Translations under genes and position numbers: made by a program
Shown: positions 16,056 through 24,977 of the stretch, piece by piece
Position numbering within the stretch: the first letter of the stretch is position 1
Layout of the letters: the number at the start of each line of letters is the position of its first letter
Notes under the pieces: model-generated
What the model saw: the letters and a program-made list of their open reading frames with translations, nothing else
Told to the model about the DNA's origin: nothing
Database searches by the model: none
From: a virus
DNA: 64,000 nucleotides
Virus record (IMG/VR): IMGVR_UViG_3300028840_002420
Location: 1 to 64,000 of that record
Direction: 5' to 3' (one strand)

Positions 16056-16949
16056 ATGAGTAAGCAGATCGACGTTTTGAAGGCCAAAACCGAACAGCTC
16101 GCGTTTCTCACGAGCGAAAACTGTTGCATCGATCCGGAGCTGCGGAGCGGTCAGAGCTTCGTGCTCGGCCAGCAGGTCAAGGTGACGGTCAAGTCCGACA
16201 CGGACAAGTACGGCCTGGTCACGCTGCACAGCGACTACCAGGACGGCACTGACAACGATGACATCCGCATGCGGCTCAGCGGCCGTCAGCGTTTCGATCA
16301 GTCGGATTCCTTCGACGCCTATCTTGATGACGCGGGCGTCGAGCAGAGCAAGACCAAGGCTCAGTTGGAGGCAGACAATCTGCTTGGGGAGTTTCTCGAT
16401 GAGCTGAACAGCACGCACACAGGCGTGGTCTGTTGCGCTCCACACGGCGGCGTGATCGAAAACTACACCGATGAGCAGGCCGAGAGGATGCACGATCGGT
16501 TGGTCAACTATCACGGCTCCAAGCCGTCTAGCTGTTGGCGCTGCTGTGGTTGGCAGGACGAGATCGGGGCGTTCGACGCGTGGCACATCACGAGCACGGA
16601 CATCTCGCGGGACAGCTTTCCGAAGCTAGACAGCATCGGCGATCGGGGCTTCGAATATGCCGTGTCGTTCCACGGCTGGAGCAACGACGGCATTCTGATT
16701 GGCGGCAACGCACCGGCCGACCTGAAATGCACGCTGCGCAAGGCGATCGAAGACGCCTGTGAGGGCAATGTGGAAGTCGCTATCACCACGAGCGGTGACT
16801 ACAGCGGCACCGATCCGGACAACTTCGTCAACTGGCTGACGAGCGGTGGTTCGGGGGGCATCCAGATCGAACAGTCGTATTACGCGCGGCAGAATTACGG
16901 TCAGGACATCGCGGATGCCGTCGCGGCCGTGTTTGCGGATCTGCTATAA
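16056..16949 (+). CDS. Poly-gamma-glutamate hydrolase-like metallopeptidase (PghP/YmaC family)
   Basis: 297 residues, start fixed by AGGAG at 16044-16048. The C-terminal 175 residues resemble the phage PghP family of zinc enzymes that cut poly-gamma-glutamate capsules: CCAPHGGVIENYTDEQAERM (residues about 125-144), WHITSTD (about 175), a SFHGWS strand (about 205), ILIGGNAP, and IQIEQSYYARQ (about 269). The conserved His, Glu and His residues expected for zinc binding are present. It may be virion-borne and clear host capsule, or remodel released polymer. The assignment rests on motifs, not on alignment. Confidence 0.72.
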   Translation: MSKQIDVLKAKTEQLAFLTSENCCIDPELRSGQSFVLGQQVKVTVKSDTDKYGLVTLHSDYQDGTDNDDIRMRLSGRQRFDQSDSFDAYLDDAGVEQSKTKAQLEADNLLGEFLDELNSTHTGVVCCAPHGGVIENYTDEQAERMHDRLVNYHGSKPSSCWRCCGWQDEIGAFDAWHITSTDISRDSFPKLDSIGDRGFEYAVSFHGWSNDGILIGGNAPADLKCTLRKAIEDACEGNVEVAITTSGDYSGTDPDNFVNWLTSGGSGGIQIEQSYYARQNYGQDIADAVAAVFADLL

Positions 16950-16955
16950 GAGAGC

Positions 16956-17498
16956 ATGTCCTTCTATGCTCCGGGTGAAACGGTCCCTTTGACCCTGCAA
17001 CTTGACGACGGGGCGGAGACCTTTTACCCGCGAGCATTTGTCTACCGCGGCTCTACCCAGGAAACAGCGATTTCGTTGGCCCATGTCGCTCGGGGGCATT
17101 ACCGGGGGGTGTGGGCGCCGGCGACGGATGAGGACTACACGGTGGTCTTCATCGTCTACGTGGACGCGGCTCGCACCGTCGAGGCTGTGGAGTATTCTCG
17201 CGAGTCGGAAGGCTGGCGGCCGGTTCCGGCTGTCAGTCCTCCGATCGCAGATGCGGTTTGGGATGAGCTGTTGTCCGGCCATCTGACGGCGGGCAGTACT
17301 GGCGAGGCGCTGCAGCGGACGTACCTCATCGAGGCCATTTTACGGAATCGGCTCGAGTTGGAGGAGGGGGATACCAACAACTGGGTGCTCCGTGACGAAA
17401 ATGACAACATCTTGCTGCGGTGGTCGGTCACGGATAAGGACGGCGACGGGATCCTGATGGACAAGTTCATTCCAGCTCGACGGACGCGCGGTGTATGA
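16956..17498 (+). CDS. Hypothetical structural protein with common phage VWDE motif
   Basis: 180 residues. The phrase IADAVWDELLSGHLTAGSTGEAL is very widespread in phage virion-associated proteins and prophage regions, but its function is unknown. The N-terminal half is beta-rich (GETVPLTLQLDDGAE), the rest helical. Its stop overlaps the start of the next gene (ATGA). Confidence 0.65.
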   Translation: MSFYAPGETVPLTLQLDDGAETFYPRAFVYRGSTQETAISLAHVARGHYRGVWAPATDEDYTVVFIVYVDAARTVEAVEYSRESEGWRPVPAVSPPIADAVWDELLSGHLTAGSTGEALQRTYLIEAILRNRLELEEGDTNNWVLRDENDNILLRWSVTDKDGDGILMDKFIPARRTRGV

Positions 17499-17962
17499 GC
17501 GGAATCACCACACGGGGCTGGGGTGTCCGCGCGGGCTTGATTACCACGCTGGGCTGGGGCGGCAGTGCTGGGGCGCCGGCGCAGCAGCCGTACCTTCCGC
17601 CTCCTGAGATTGTCGAGTCGCTCGAGCTGCGGCCGGAGATCATCTCTGAACGGGACGAAGATTTGCCGTCTCTGGACGCGCTGCAGCTCCGTCCGGAGCT
17701 TGGCGGCTGTCGAGATGAATTGGTGCCGGAAGTTTCCGCAGACGAGCTAGTACCTCAACTGGCTTCGTCTGAGGACGCTTTGCGGCCGGGGACTGCGGCG
17801 AAGGAGCTGCGGCCGGAGCTTGTTGCGGAAGAGGACAGCCCGGTTCCGCAGACGAGTGCAAAGGAATTGGTGCCGGCTGCGGAGTCCGATCGTTCCGATC
17901 TGGCGCCGCGGATGGTAAGTTCTGGGGAGTTGGTGCCCGAGACCGACACGGGAGATGACTGA
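17495..17962 (+). CDS. Acidic 20-residue-repeat protein
   Basis: 155 residues. After an N-terminal Gly/Trp segment, the chain is made of about five imperfect repeats of 20 residues with a consensus like LRPEL----D-L-P--SA-E (see LRPEIISERDEDLPSLDALQ, LRPELGGCRDELVPEVSADE). It is highly acidic and proline-rich. No known family. Repeats of this kind suggest an extended spacer or a binding array. Stop/start overlaps with both neighbours. Confidence 0.65.
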   Translation: MSGITTRGWGVRAGLITTLGWGGSAGAPAQQPYLPPPEIVESLELRPEIISERDEDLPSLDALQLRPELGGCRDELVPEVSADELVPQLASSEDALRPGTAAKELRPELVAEEDSPVPQTSAKELVPAAESDRSDLAPRMVSSGELVPETDTGDD

Positions 17963-18987
17963 TGGCCACAGTGATCAAGCTCAAAATCGCGGTCGATGAG
18001 CTCGACAACGTTCTCAAAAGCTTCAATAGAATCAAGGTCTATCGAAGCACGACGGGCATCAATGGGACGTACACGGAGCTGACGACGGTTGCAACGCGGA
18101 TCGTTCTCACGTCGGGTGTCGAGCTGTACGAGTTCGACGATACCGCTGGGGAAATCACCTATTATTATAAGACTTCTTACTACGACGCGGATTCCGGGCT
18201 CGAGTCGAACCTATCCGATCCGCGGCTCGGTGATGATCCATCGCTGGGCAACATCCTGACGATCAGCGAGCTGAAGCAGGTCTTTCTGTTTGGGCTGGAC
18301 CTGACGGATGATGCCGGCAATCCGTTTCCTGATGCGATGTTCGAGTGGGGGATCCGGTCGGCTATCGCATGGCTCGAGCGGCGGCTGGACATTCTGATCC
18401 GCCCGACGGTGTTCACCGATGAGCGTTACGACTACTACCGGGGCGATTATCTGACCTGGACGATTATCAATCTGCGAGAAAGTCCAGTGATCTCGGTCGA
18501 GGCGGTCAAGGTGATGTGGCCGAGTAACACGGCCGTGATCGAGTTTCCGGCCGATTGGATCCAGCTGCGGCCGGACGCGGGGCAAGTCAACATCGTGCCG
18601 TCCAGCGGGACGCTTTCGCAGGTGCTGCTGACCGCGGGGGGTTCGTTCCTTTCGCTCGTTGCCAGCGGGCGCGATTTTGTCCCCAACATCCTGTCAGTGG
18701 ATTTCACGGCCGGCTTTGCGGAGGGGCAGGTTCCGCAGGATATTCGCGATGCGATCGGCAAGCTGGCTGCGTTTGCTCCGCTCAATGTCGCCGGCGACCT
18801 GATCGTGGGTGCAGGCATCGCATCGACGAGTATCGGCATCGACGGGCTGAGCCAGTCGATCAACACGACCAGTTCGGCGACCAACGCCGGTTATGGGGCG
18901 AGGCTGACGCAGTACGAAAAAGAGCTGAAGATGGTCATGCCTGTACTCGAGAAGTATTACAAGGGCCTACGGTTAACGGCGTTGTAG
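17962..18987 (+). CDS. Head-tail adaptor (connector) protein with FN3-like N-terminus
   Basis: 341 residues. The first 90 are FN3/Ig-like (FNRIKVYRSTTGINGTYTEL, DTAGEITYYYKTSYYDADSG). The rest has an adaptor-type pattern: LTISELKQVFLFGLDLTDD, MFEWGIRSAIAWLERRLDIL, then beta strands and a C-terminal YEKELKMVMPVLEKYYKG helix. This is the typical layout of the phage connector that docks beneath the portal. It is followed by closure, completion and terminator genes in the expected order. Confidence 0.7.
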   Translation: MATVIKLKIAVDELDNVLKSFNRIKVYRSTTGINGTYTELTTVATRIVLTSGVELYEFDDTAGEITYYYKTSYYDADSGLESNLSDPRLGDDPSLGNILTISELKQVFLFGLDLTDDAGNPFPDAMFEWGIRSAIAWLERRLDILIRPTVFTDERYDYYRGDYLTWTIINLRESPVISVEAVKVMWPSNTAVIEFPADWIQLRPDAGQVNIVPSSGTLSQVLLTAGGSFLSLVASGRDFVPNILSVDFTAGFAEGQVPQDIRDAIGKLAAFAPLNVAGDLIVGAGIASTSIGIDGLSQSINTTSSATNAGYGARLTQYEKELKMVMPVLEKYYKGLRLTAL

Positions 18988-19000
18988 GAGAGGCGAGGCG

Positions 19001-19834
19001 ATGACTCTGACACCCAGGATCATCACGGGGCTGCCCAGCGGTATCAAGCCGCGGCCTCGTGCGGATTTCCGTCCGACCGAGTTTGACAAGGCGATTGCGA
19101 CCAAGGGCTACCGGGTGTATTGGAGCCGCGCGGCGGTCTGCCCCTGCCGGAACAACGAGCAGACCGATCAGCCGGATCCGACGTGCTCGCTGTGTCGGGG
19201 CTACGGGTATCTGTATTTCCTACCTGATCCCGCGCTGTCCGCGTCTTCGCAGGATGCGGAAGGCAATCCGATCATCCTCAACGAGGCACAGGACGGGGTG
19301 CTCATCTGGGTGCTGATGACGCAGCTCACCCAGGACGTGCAGGTGTTCGAGAAGTTCGGTGAGTGGGTGTTCGGGATGGCCCGATGTTCCGCCCAGCCTC
19401 AAAATCGGCTTGGGTATCGCGATCGGCTTGTGGCCGTTGATTCGGAAATGGTGTGGGCTCAGCTGATCGAAGCGGACGGCACGAACCAGATCCAGGTGGT
19501 CGGAGCCTACAAAGGCGGGGGGCCGATCAGCAAAGGCCTCCGATATGGGCTGTTGGTGGTCAATCTGCTCCGCAGTGCGTCCACAACCTACCAGCAGGGG
19601 GTCGACTTCACGCTGTCAGAAGTGGGCGGAATTAACTGGATGGCGACTCCTCCCGACGAAGGGACACTGCTGACAGTGCACGGCTACATCCATCCGCAGT
19701 GGGTGGTGATGGACCACGTGCACTCGGTCCGGGATACCGTCATCGCGGGCTCGACGCCATCCGTCCACACGCAAGAATTCCGCAAGCTGCCCGTCCAGGT
19801 GGTCGCAACGCTCGACTTCCTTGCAGACGCTTGA
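19001..19834 (+). CDS. Head-closure-like neck protein with a cysteine cluster
   Basis: 277 residues. The N-terminal part holds CPCRNNEQTDQPDPTCSLC followed by RGYGYLYF; three to four Cys in this arrangement look metal-binding and recur in phage neck proteins of this synteny. The rest is beta-rich. By position between adaptor and tail completion it probably seals the head after packaging. Confidence 0.6.
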   Translation: MTLTPRIITGLPSGIKPRPRADFRPTEFDKAIATKGYRVYWSRAAVCPCRNNEQTDQPDPTCSLCRGYGYLYFLPDPALSASSQDAEGNPIILNEAQDGVLIWVLMTQLTQDVQVFEKFGEWVFGMARCSAQPQNRLGYRDRLVAVDSEMVWAQLIEADGTNQIQVVGAYKGGGPISKGLRYGLLVVNLLRSASTTYQQGVDFTLSEVGGINWMATPPDEGTLLTVHGYIHPQWVVMDHVHSVRDTVIAGSTPSVHTQEFRKLPVQVVATLDFLADA

Positions 19835-19852
19835 TAGATTGCGGACGTTCAT

Positions 19853-20650
19853 ATGATCACGGTCGACTTTCAGGCGCTTATTCCGCAATCACTCCTAGCC
19901 CTGATTGGCGGTAATGCCTTCCTTCAGCAAGTCCTGGATGATATTGCGTCTTCTGCTCGAGCAAAGTGGATTCGGTTGGCTCAGCAGAGCTTGCGGAGCA
20001 GCAAGCGGGACTATATCGAGGGGATACAGGACATCGAGGGTGCGGGTGCGGAACGGTCGATCGCGCTGGTTGGGTGGTTAGCCAACGCTGTTGAGTCCGG
20101 GATGCCGTCGAGGGACTTGCGGACGACGCTGCTGCAGAACACCCGATCGGGAACGCGGGGAGGTGTCCGGATCTCCAAGGATGGCTCGCGGTACCGTTCG
20201 ATCCCGTTTCGACATGGTACGCCAGGCTCGAGCGGGCAGGCTGGACAGCCGATGGGCCGGCGCTACGGTCCGCAAGGTGCCGCTAGCTTCGCGCATGCTG
20301 CGGAAGGCTCGATGGACAAAGGCCAGGCCGCGCAGCTCGGGAAGCGGATTTATTCGCTGGCCAAGCAGCTCCGGCCGGGTCAACGGTTGGCGGCCGGGCA
20401 CGCTCCGCGGTTGGCGCCGTGGCATCAGACGGATGTGTTCGCGGGGATGCAGCGGACGCGGAAGACCTACGGCCGGTCCACGCAGTCGCATTACTCGACT
20501 TTCCGCACGATCAGCGAGGCCAATCCAACAGGCTGGATTCACCCAGGGATTCAAGGGCGCCATTTGATCCCACAGGTTGAGGAGCACGTCCGGAAGATCA
20601 TTCCGGCGACGATCGGGGCCGCAATCAAGGCGGCATTGGGGGATCTCTGA
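19853..20650 (+). CDS. Tail completion protein (HK97 gp10-like)
   Basis: 265 residues. RAKWIRLAQQSLRSSKRDYI, then a SIALVGWLANAVESGMPSRDLR stretch and RYRSIPFRHGTPG match the HK97 gp10-like neck/tail completion family, which joins the tail to the head connector. The start is an ATG at 19853 without a strong SD. Its stop overlaps the next ATG (TGATG). Confidence 0.72.
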   Translation: MITVDFQALIPQSLLALIGGNAFLQQVLDDIASSARAKWIRLAQQSLRSSKRDYIEGIQDIEGAGAERSIALVGWLANAVESGMPSRDLRTTLLQNTRSGTRGGVRISKDGSRYRSIPFRHGTPGSSGQAGQPMGRRYGPQGAASFAHAAEGSMDKGQAAQLGKRIYSLAKQLRPGQRLAAGHAPRLAPWHQTDVFAGMQRTRKTYGRSTQSHYSTFRTISEANPTGWIHPGIQGRHLIPQVEEHVRKIIPATIGAAIKAALGDL

Positions 20651-21381
20651 TGTCGATGGCCGAGCGCCGAATTTACGAGGTGATCGAGGACGGCTTGCAG
20701 GTCTTCAAAGACGATCCGGCTGCGCTCGAGCTGTGGGCTTTGGAGTCGCTCGAGCTCGATGCTACGGAAGCGGCCAAGCTCCGGTTGTATTTCGCTGGAG
20801 GGACAAACGCGGACGGTGACACGATCGAGGCGAGGCCTCCAATCTTGGTCCACGGCTACCCCAGAGTAGACGGGCCGTTTCCATGCTGGGCTATGACGCT
20901 GGGTGCGGAAGCGATTGAGCAGGATTACCTGGGTAAAGACGCGCCGTTTCTCGATTCGGACGGTGAGAAGTACTACGACAGCCGGTCCGGGGAGGTCGTC
21001 GATCCGAAGGCTCGAAGACTGCAGTATCGGTACGAACTCCTGGTAATCACAGACCATCCCGACATCACGGTGTACTACTACCACCTTCTGAAGCTGATCC
21101 TGATGGCCAATCAGAGCACGCTGGAGGAGAAGGATGTCGAGGACATGGGCTTTTCTGGGGCCGATGTTGCTCCAGACCCACGGTATTTGCCACCCGACGT
21201 GTTCACGCGGGTGCTGTCGATAACCGTTTCCGGGGATGAGGTTTGGTGCGAGAATCTCCGGGAAACGTACGCGAACCGGGTTTCCGGAATCGCGCTTGAT
21301 GACACCGGCGAAGGGGTCACTGCTGGCGATGAAGATGCTGCTGTCACGGCCAAGATGACCGTTTCGATCGAGGGGAGCTGA
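20650..21381 (+). CDS. Tail terminator-like protein
   Basis: 243 residues. Mixed alpha/beta with RIYEVIEDGLQVFKDDPAAL at the N-terminus and a later RYELLVITDHPDITVYYYHLLKLIL. The size is larger than the usual terminator (130-200) but the order (completion, this gene, tail sheath) fits a tail terminator capping the tube/sheath. Assignment is by position. Confidence 0.5.
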   Translation: MSMAERRIYEVIEDGLQVFKDDPAALELWALESLELDATEAAKLRLYFAGGTNADGDTIEARPPILVHGYPRVDGPFPCWAMTLGAEAIEQDYLGKDAPFLDSDGEKYYDSRSGEVVDPKARRLQYRYELLVITDHPDITVYYYHLLKLILMANQSTLEEKDVEDMGFSGADVAPDPRYLPPDVFTRVLSITVSGDEVWCENLRETYANRVSGIALDDTGEGVTAGDEDAAVTAKMTVSIEGS

Positions 21382-21382
21382 C

Positions 21383-22057
21383 ATGGCGAAGCCAAAGACG
21401 CGCAGGCCACCCAAGAAATCGCCCGATAATGGGGTTGTCACGTCCGCGGAGCCGCTCGAGAGCGCTTCGGAGGCCGAAGTCTCCCCAGAAGAGGGCTCGA
21501 AGGAAAAAACCGCAGAGGAGAAGCCAGCGGCTCTTCCAGAGGGCGACATCCGGGTCATTTGCCAGGATGAGGGCGCGGTTATCTCGGACGCGGACGGTAA
21601 GCCGGTCGGGAAGTTCCCGCAGAAGCTGCCGCGGCCAAAGAAGCCGACGTTGTACTGGGTGGACGGACCGCAATGTAAGCGGCGCCAGTTGGTGCTTCGT
21701 GCGGACTCGCCATCCGAGCTGGAGGTGGCGTTGCGGCGGGTGTCGTTGCGGACAATGCCTGCACCGGTCGCCAAGGAAGCCAAAGCTGCTGCCAAAAAGC
21801 ATGCGGACGCGATCGAGAAGGCTATCGCTGCTGCGGAAGCGAACCGAGGCAAGCCGGGGTTCCGCAAGCCGCCAAAGCAGGAAGTTCCCGATATCAAGAT
21901 CACAGCCCGACAGTACGTGCGTTCTCGCGGATTCCGCTGGGAGCAGTGTGCGGGCTTTCTGCACGACATGAAGGTTCAGCACGGAGCTGGAGCAAAGAAA
22001 ACCCGCCCCGAGTGGCTGCAGCTCTGGGAGGCTTTCAAAACCAGGCCGGTCAAGTAA
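21383..22057 (+). CDS. Hypothetical tail-region protein
   Basis: 224 residues. Charged low-complexity N-terminus (Lys/Pro/Glu/Ser), then a strand-rich middle (IRVICQDEGAVISDADGKP), an Ala/Lys helix, and a C-terminal segment with KITARQYVRSRGFRWEQCAG that resembles a small helical DNA- or protein-binding motif. Function unknown. Confidence 0.55.
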   Translation: MAKPKTRRPPKKSPDNGVVTSAEPLESASEAEVSPEEGSKEKTAEEKPAALPEGDIRVICQDEGAVISDADGKPVGKFPQKLPRPKKPTLYWVDGPQCKRRQLVLRADSPSELEVALRRVSLRTMPAPVAKEAKAAAKKHADAIEKAIAAAEANRGKPGFRKPPKQEVPDIKITARQYVRSRGFRWEQCAGFLHDMKVQHGAGAKKTRPEWLQLWEAFKTRPVK

Positions 22058-22069
22058 GGAGAGCATCCA

Positions 22070-24409
22070 ATGGCGCCAACCTCGATATTTTTCAATGGAA
22101 GGCTCATCTCGGTTCCGGGCTCGTACACCGAAGTCGATGCCAGCGGGCTCGAAGTCGTCGGCCTGGGTGCTTCCGGAATCGTAGCCCTGTTGGGTACGAG
22201 CTACGGAGGCAAACCGTACAGCGCGGTCGACGTGAGCGACGCGAAGGGCAACAGCCAGGTCGCGACGAGTCCACGGCAGCCGTTCAACTTCTTCCGAGAG
22301 GGCGATCTGCGCGAAGCCGCTCCGCTGTGCTTCGGCCCGAGTCTCGATCCGGACATCACGGGCGGCGCTCAGGAAATCGTTTTCGTCAAGATCAACGACG
22401 CCACGCAAAGTTCGGCGACGTTCGATAACGTCGACGGGGCGGCTCTGGTTCTCACATCGGAGGACTGGGGCTACTTCACGACGCAGATCAACGTGGAGAT
22501 CGCCGCTGGCACGAGCCAAGGCAAGCTCATCACGATCGTCTTCGAGGACCTGGAAGAGGAATTCGACGACGTGGGTGGAGATACCATCTTCACGCTGCAG
22601 TACCTGGCGACAACGCCGGCCGATGGCTTCACGACCATCACGTGCACGATCGACTCGGCGCGGTTGGATGCGGACTTCACGCGCACCCAGACGGGCCTTG
22701 ACGGCGAGGTCTCCAATCAGGTCACAGCCGGTCAAGCGATCGAGCTGCTGTCCAGCTCCGGATCGGACACGGCCGTGCAGGTGCGGCTGTACGGTACGGA
22801 CGCAAGCAACCAGGCTCAGGTAGCGACCTACACGTTGACCGGGGTGACCGTGGTCACGACCACCGAGACGTGGAACAGCTTCCATGGTGCGGAAGTCGTG
22901 GTGGGGACGCTGGTCGGTACCTGCACGATCCAGAACGTGTCAGCGGCTTCGACCATCGCGACCATCGCGCCGGCCGGTACTGAAGCGGCGGTGGAGTTCA
23001 CCAGCGATACGCCGGTCAGCGGTTCCGTAATCACGGTGGTTGCGGACGCTGCGGATACGTCGCGGATCACGATCACTGGGCTCAGCTCGACCGGGACATT
23101 CCAGACCGAGATGCTGCAGCTCAACGGGACAACTCCCGTGCCGGGCACGGCGCTTTGGTCTCGAATAGATGGGCTGGCGCTCGGAGAGCTGGCGGCTGCT
23201 CGAACGGTGACGGTCAGTGGCGTGGCGATCGACCTGCCCTACACCAGTTATCCGACCATCCAAAAGATGGCCGACAAGCTCAACAGCACGTTGGGCTTCA
23301 CGATGACTGTGAGCGTGTCCAATCCGTCGACGCATCCGAGCGACGAGCTGGATCACTTTACGGCGGTCGATATCAAGTCGGCGGCTATCCTGACGGTAAC
23401 CGCGGACCTGAAGGCGATCGTGGACAAGCTCAATGCCGAGTCCGAGCTGGTTACGGCCGCGTTCGGTTCGGTGGCCAGCGGGCCGCCCGACAACACGACG
23501 GCCGCGGTGTTCCTCGCAGGCGGTCACGAGGGCGATTCGACGCCGGGCAGCGAGGGTGTCCCGTACACCGAAGCTGCGGACTGGCAGGCAGGCTTCGACC
23601 TGCTCAACAAGATCCGCGTCAATACCGTGGTTCCGTTGACGGGTGATCCAGCCGTGCACGCGATGGCGCTGGCACATTGTCAGTACAACGCTGGGTACGG
23701 CCGGAGCGAGCGCGATTGCTTCGTCGGGCTGCGCGGAGTGGTGGATACGACCGACGTTCCGACCAAGACCGAAGCCAAAAGCGCGATCACGTCGCTCAAC
23801 AGCCGTCACATCCGGGCGTGTGCTCAGACGGTCGAGCGCTACAACACGTCCGGGGACCTGGAAGAGTTCCAAGCTCCATTCCAGGCGGTCATCGGCGCGG
23901 GGATGCAAGCCGGGTCTCCAGTCGGGACCAGCCTGACGCACAAGGTCGCCAACGTCGTCAAGATCCGCCAGGACAGCTCGTGGAATCCGTCCGACGATGC
24001 GGAAGAGATGATCAAGGCGGGCCTCTGGTTCATGGAGGTCGTTGACGAGACGGGAGTTCGTCGCGTCAAGCGCAACGTCACAACGCATTTGTCGACGAGC
24101 AACATCGCTTACACCGAGGGTTCGGTAAACGAGGCGGTCAACTACTCCGTCTACAACTTCCGGACCACGATGGAGGCCTTCGTTGGCAAGAGCGGCTTCG
24201 CTGGGACGGTCAACGCGGCCAAGGGCAAAGCGGTCAACGTGCTGGGCTTGCTCATCGGTGTGTCTCTGACCGCGTGGAGGTCGCTGGACATCCAGCTGAT
24301 CCTCGACGTGCTGGAGATTGCTGTCGAGATCAGCCCAGTGATTCCGATCAACTTCGTGCAGAGCACGATTCACCTGGTCGCCATCCCGCAGAGCGCGGCA
24401 GCGGCATAA
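22070..24409 (+). CDS. Tail sheath protein
   Basis: 779 residues. N-terminal FFNGRLISVPGSYTEVDAS with ALLGTSYGGKPY, and a C-terminal part with DWQAGFDLLNKIRVNTVVPL, TYEGS-like NIAYTEGSVNEAVNY and IEVSPVIPINFVQSTIHLVAIP, are the core of the contractile tail sheath fold. The middle (about 130-450) is a long beta-rich insertion that makes the protein larger than most sheaths and is probably surface-exposed. It has a strong SD (AAGGAG) and is followed by the tube gene. This gene shows that the phage has a contractile tail. Confidence 0.9.
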   Translation: MAPTSIFFNGRLISVPGSYTEVDASGLEVVGLGASGIVALLGTSYGGKPYSAVDVSDAKGNSQVATSPRQPFNFFREGDLREAAPLCFGPSLDPDITGGAQEIVFVKINDATQSSATFDNVDGAALVLTSEDWGYFTTQINVEIAAGTSQGKLITIVFEDLEEEFDDVGGDTIFTLQYLATTPADGFTTITCTIDSARLDADFTRTQTGLDGEVSNQVTAGQAIELLSSSGSDTAVQVRLYGTDASNQAQVATYTLTGVTVVTTTETWNSFHGAEVVVGTLVGTCTIQNVSAASTIATIAPAGTEAAVEFTSDTPVSGSVITVVADAADTSRITITGLSSTGTFQTEMLQLNGTTPVPGTALWSRIDGLALGELAAARTVTVSGVAIDLPYTSYPTIQKMADKLNSTLGFTMTVSVSNPSTHPSDELDHFTAVDIKSAAILTVTADLKAIVDKLNAESELVTAAFGSVASGPPDNTTAAVFLAGGHEGDSTPGSEGVPYTEAADWQAGFDLLNKIRVNTVVPLTGDPAVHAMALAHCQYNAGYGRSERDCFVGLRGVVDTTDVPTKTEAKSAITSLNSRHIRACAQTVERYNTSGDLEEFQAPFQAVIGAGMQAGSPVGTSLTHKVANVVKIRQDSSWNPSDDAEEMIKAGLWFMEVVDETGVRRVKRNVTTHLSTSNIAYTEGSVNEAVNYSVYNFRTTMEAFVGKSGFAGTVNAAKGKAVNVLGLLIGVSLTAWRSLDIQLILDVLEIAVEISPVIPINFVQSTIHLVAIPQSAAAA

Positions 24410-24441
24410 ACCGGGCCAGCGGGTCCGCATAGGAGCGAACG

Positions 24442-24894
24442 ATGCCAGGAGAGAAAGGCCGAGTATTCACCGGCGCGCGTGCCCGCTTCTCGATCGAAGG
24501 GAGCCGAGTGGGCTTCGCCACCAACTGTGCCGGGTCTGAGGAGATCCAATACGATCCGGTCGAGGTGCTCGATAACATCGAGGTCGACGAGTTCGTACCG
24601 GTCGCATATCGCGTCACCTTCACCAGCTCGCAGATCCGCGTGGTCGGTGAGACGATCAAGAGCCAAGGGTTCTTCCCCACGGCGGGAACCACGACCGAAG
24701 AGCACTTGCAGAATATCTTGCTGCAGGGCGACCTAGTGGCCACCATCGAGGACACCAAAACGCAGAAATTGGTGATGACGCTCGAGCAGATGAAGGTTGC
24801 GAGCCGCAACTTCACGATCAACGCGCGGGGCATCGTCGGTAAGGATGTGACCTACGTTGCCGTGCGGATGAAGGATGAGAGCGAAGTTTCCTAA
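24442..24894 (+). CDS. Tail tube protein
   Basis: 150 residues, right size and place for the inner tube protein of a contractile tail. The pattern GARARFSIEGSRVGFATNCAG, then EFVPVAYRVTFTSSQIRVVG and the C-terminal VTYVAVRMKDESEV fits the beta-barrel tube family. AGGAG precedes the ATG. Confidence 0.82.
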   Translation: MPGEKGRVFTGARARFSIEGSRVGFATNCAGSEEIQYDPVEVLDNIEVDEFVPVAYRVTFTSSQIRVVGETIKSQGFFPTAGTTTEEHLQNILLQGDLVATIEDTKTQKLVMTLEQMKVASRNFTINARGIVGKDVTYVAVRMKDESEVS

Positions 24895-24956
24895 CCTCGT
24901 AGGAGGTGATTGACGCTGTAGGCGCTGGCGCATAGGGCGTCCGCCGTTCAGCGGAG

Positions 24957-24972
24957 GCTCCTAGCCAGGAGC
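24957..24972 (+). promoter_or_regulatory. Hairpin covering the SD of the tail chaperone gene
   Basis: GCTCCT (24957-24962) and AGGAGC (24967-24972) form a perfect 6-base stem with a 4-base loop. The right arm contains the AGGAG used by the ATG at 24978. It may throttle chaperone expression relative to the abundant tube protein. The rest of 24895-24977 has a second weak hairpin (TCCGC/GCGGA) and no gene. Confidence 0.5.
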
Positions 24973-24977
24973 TGAAC

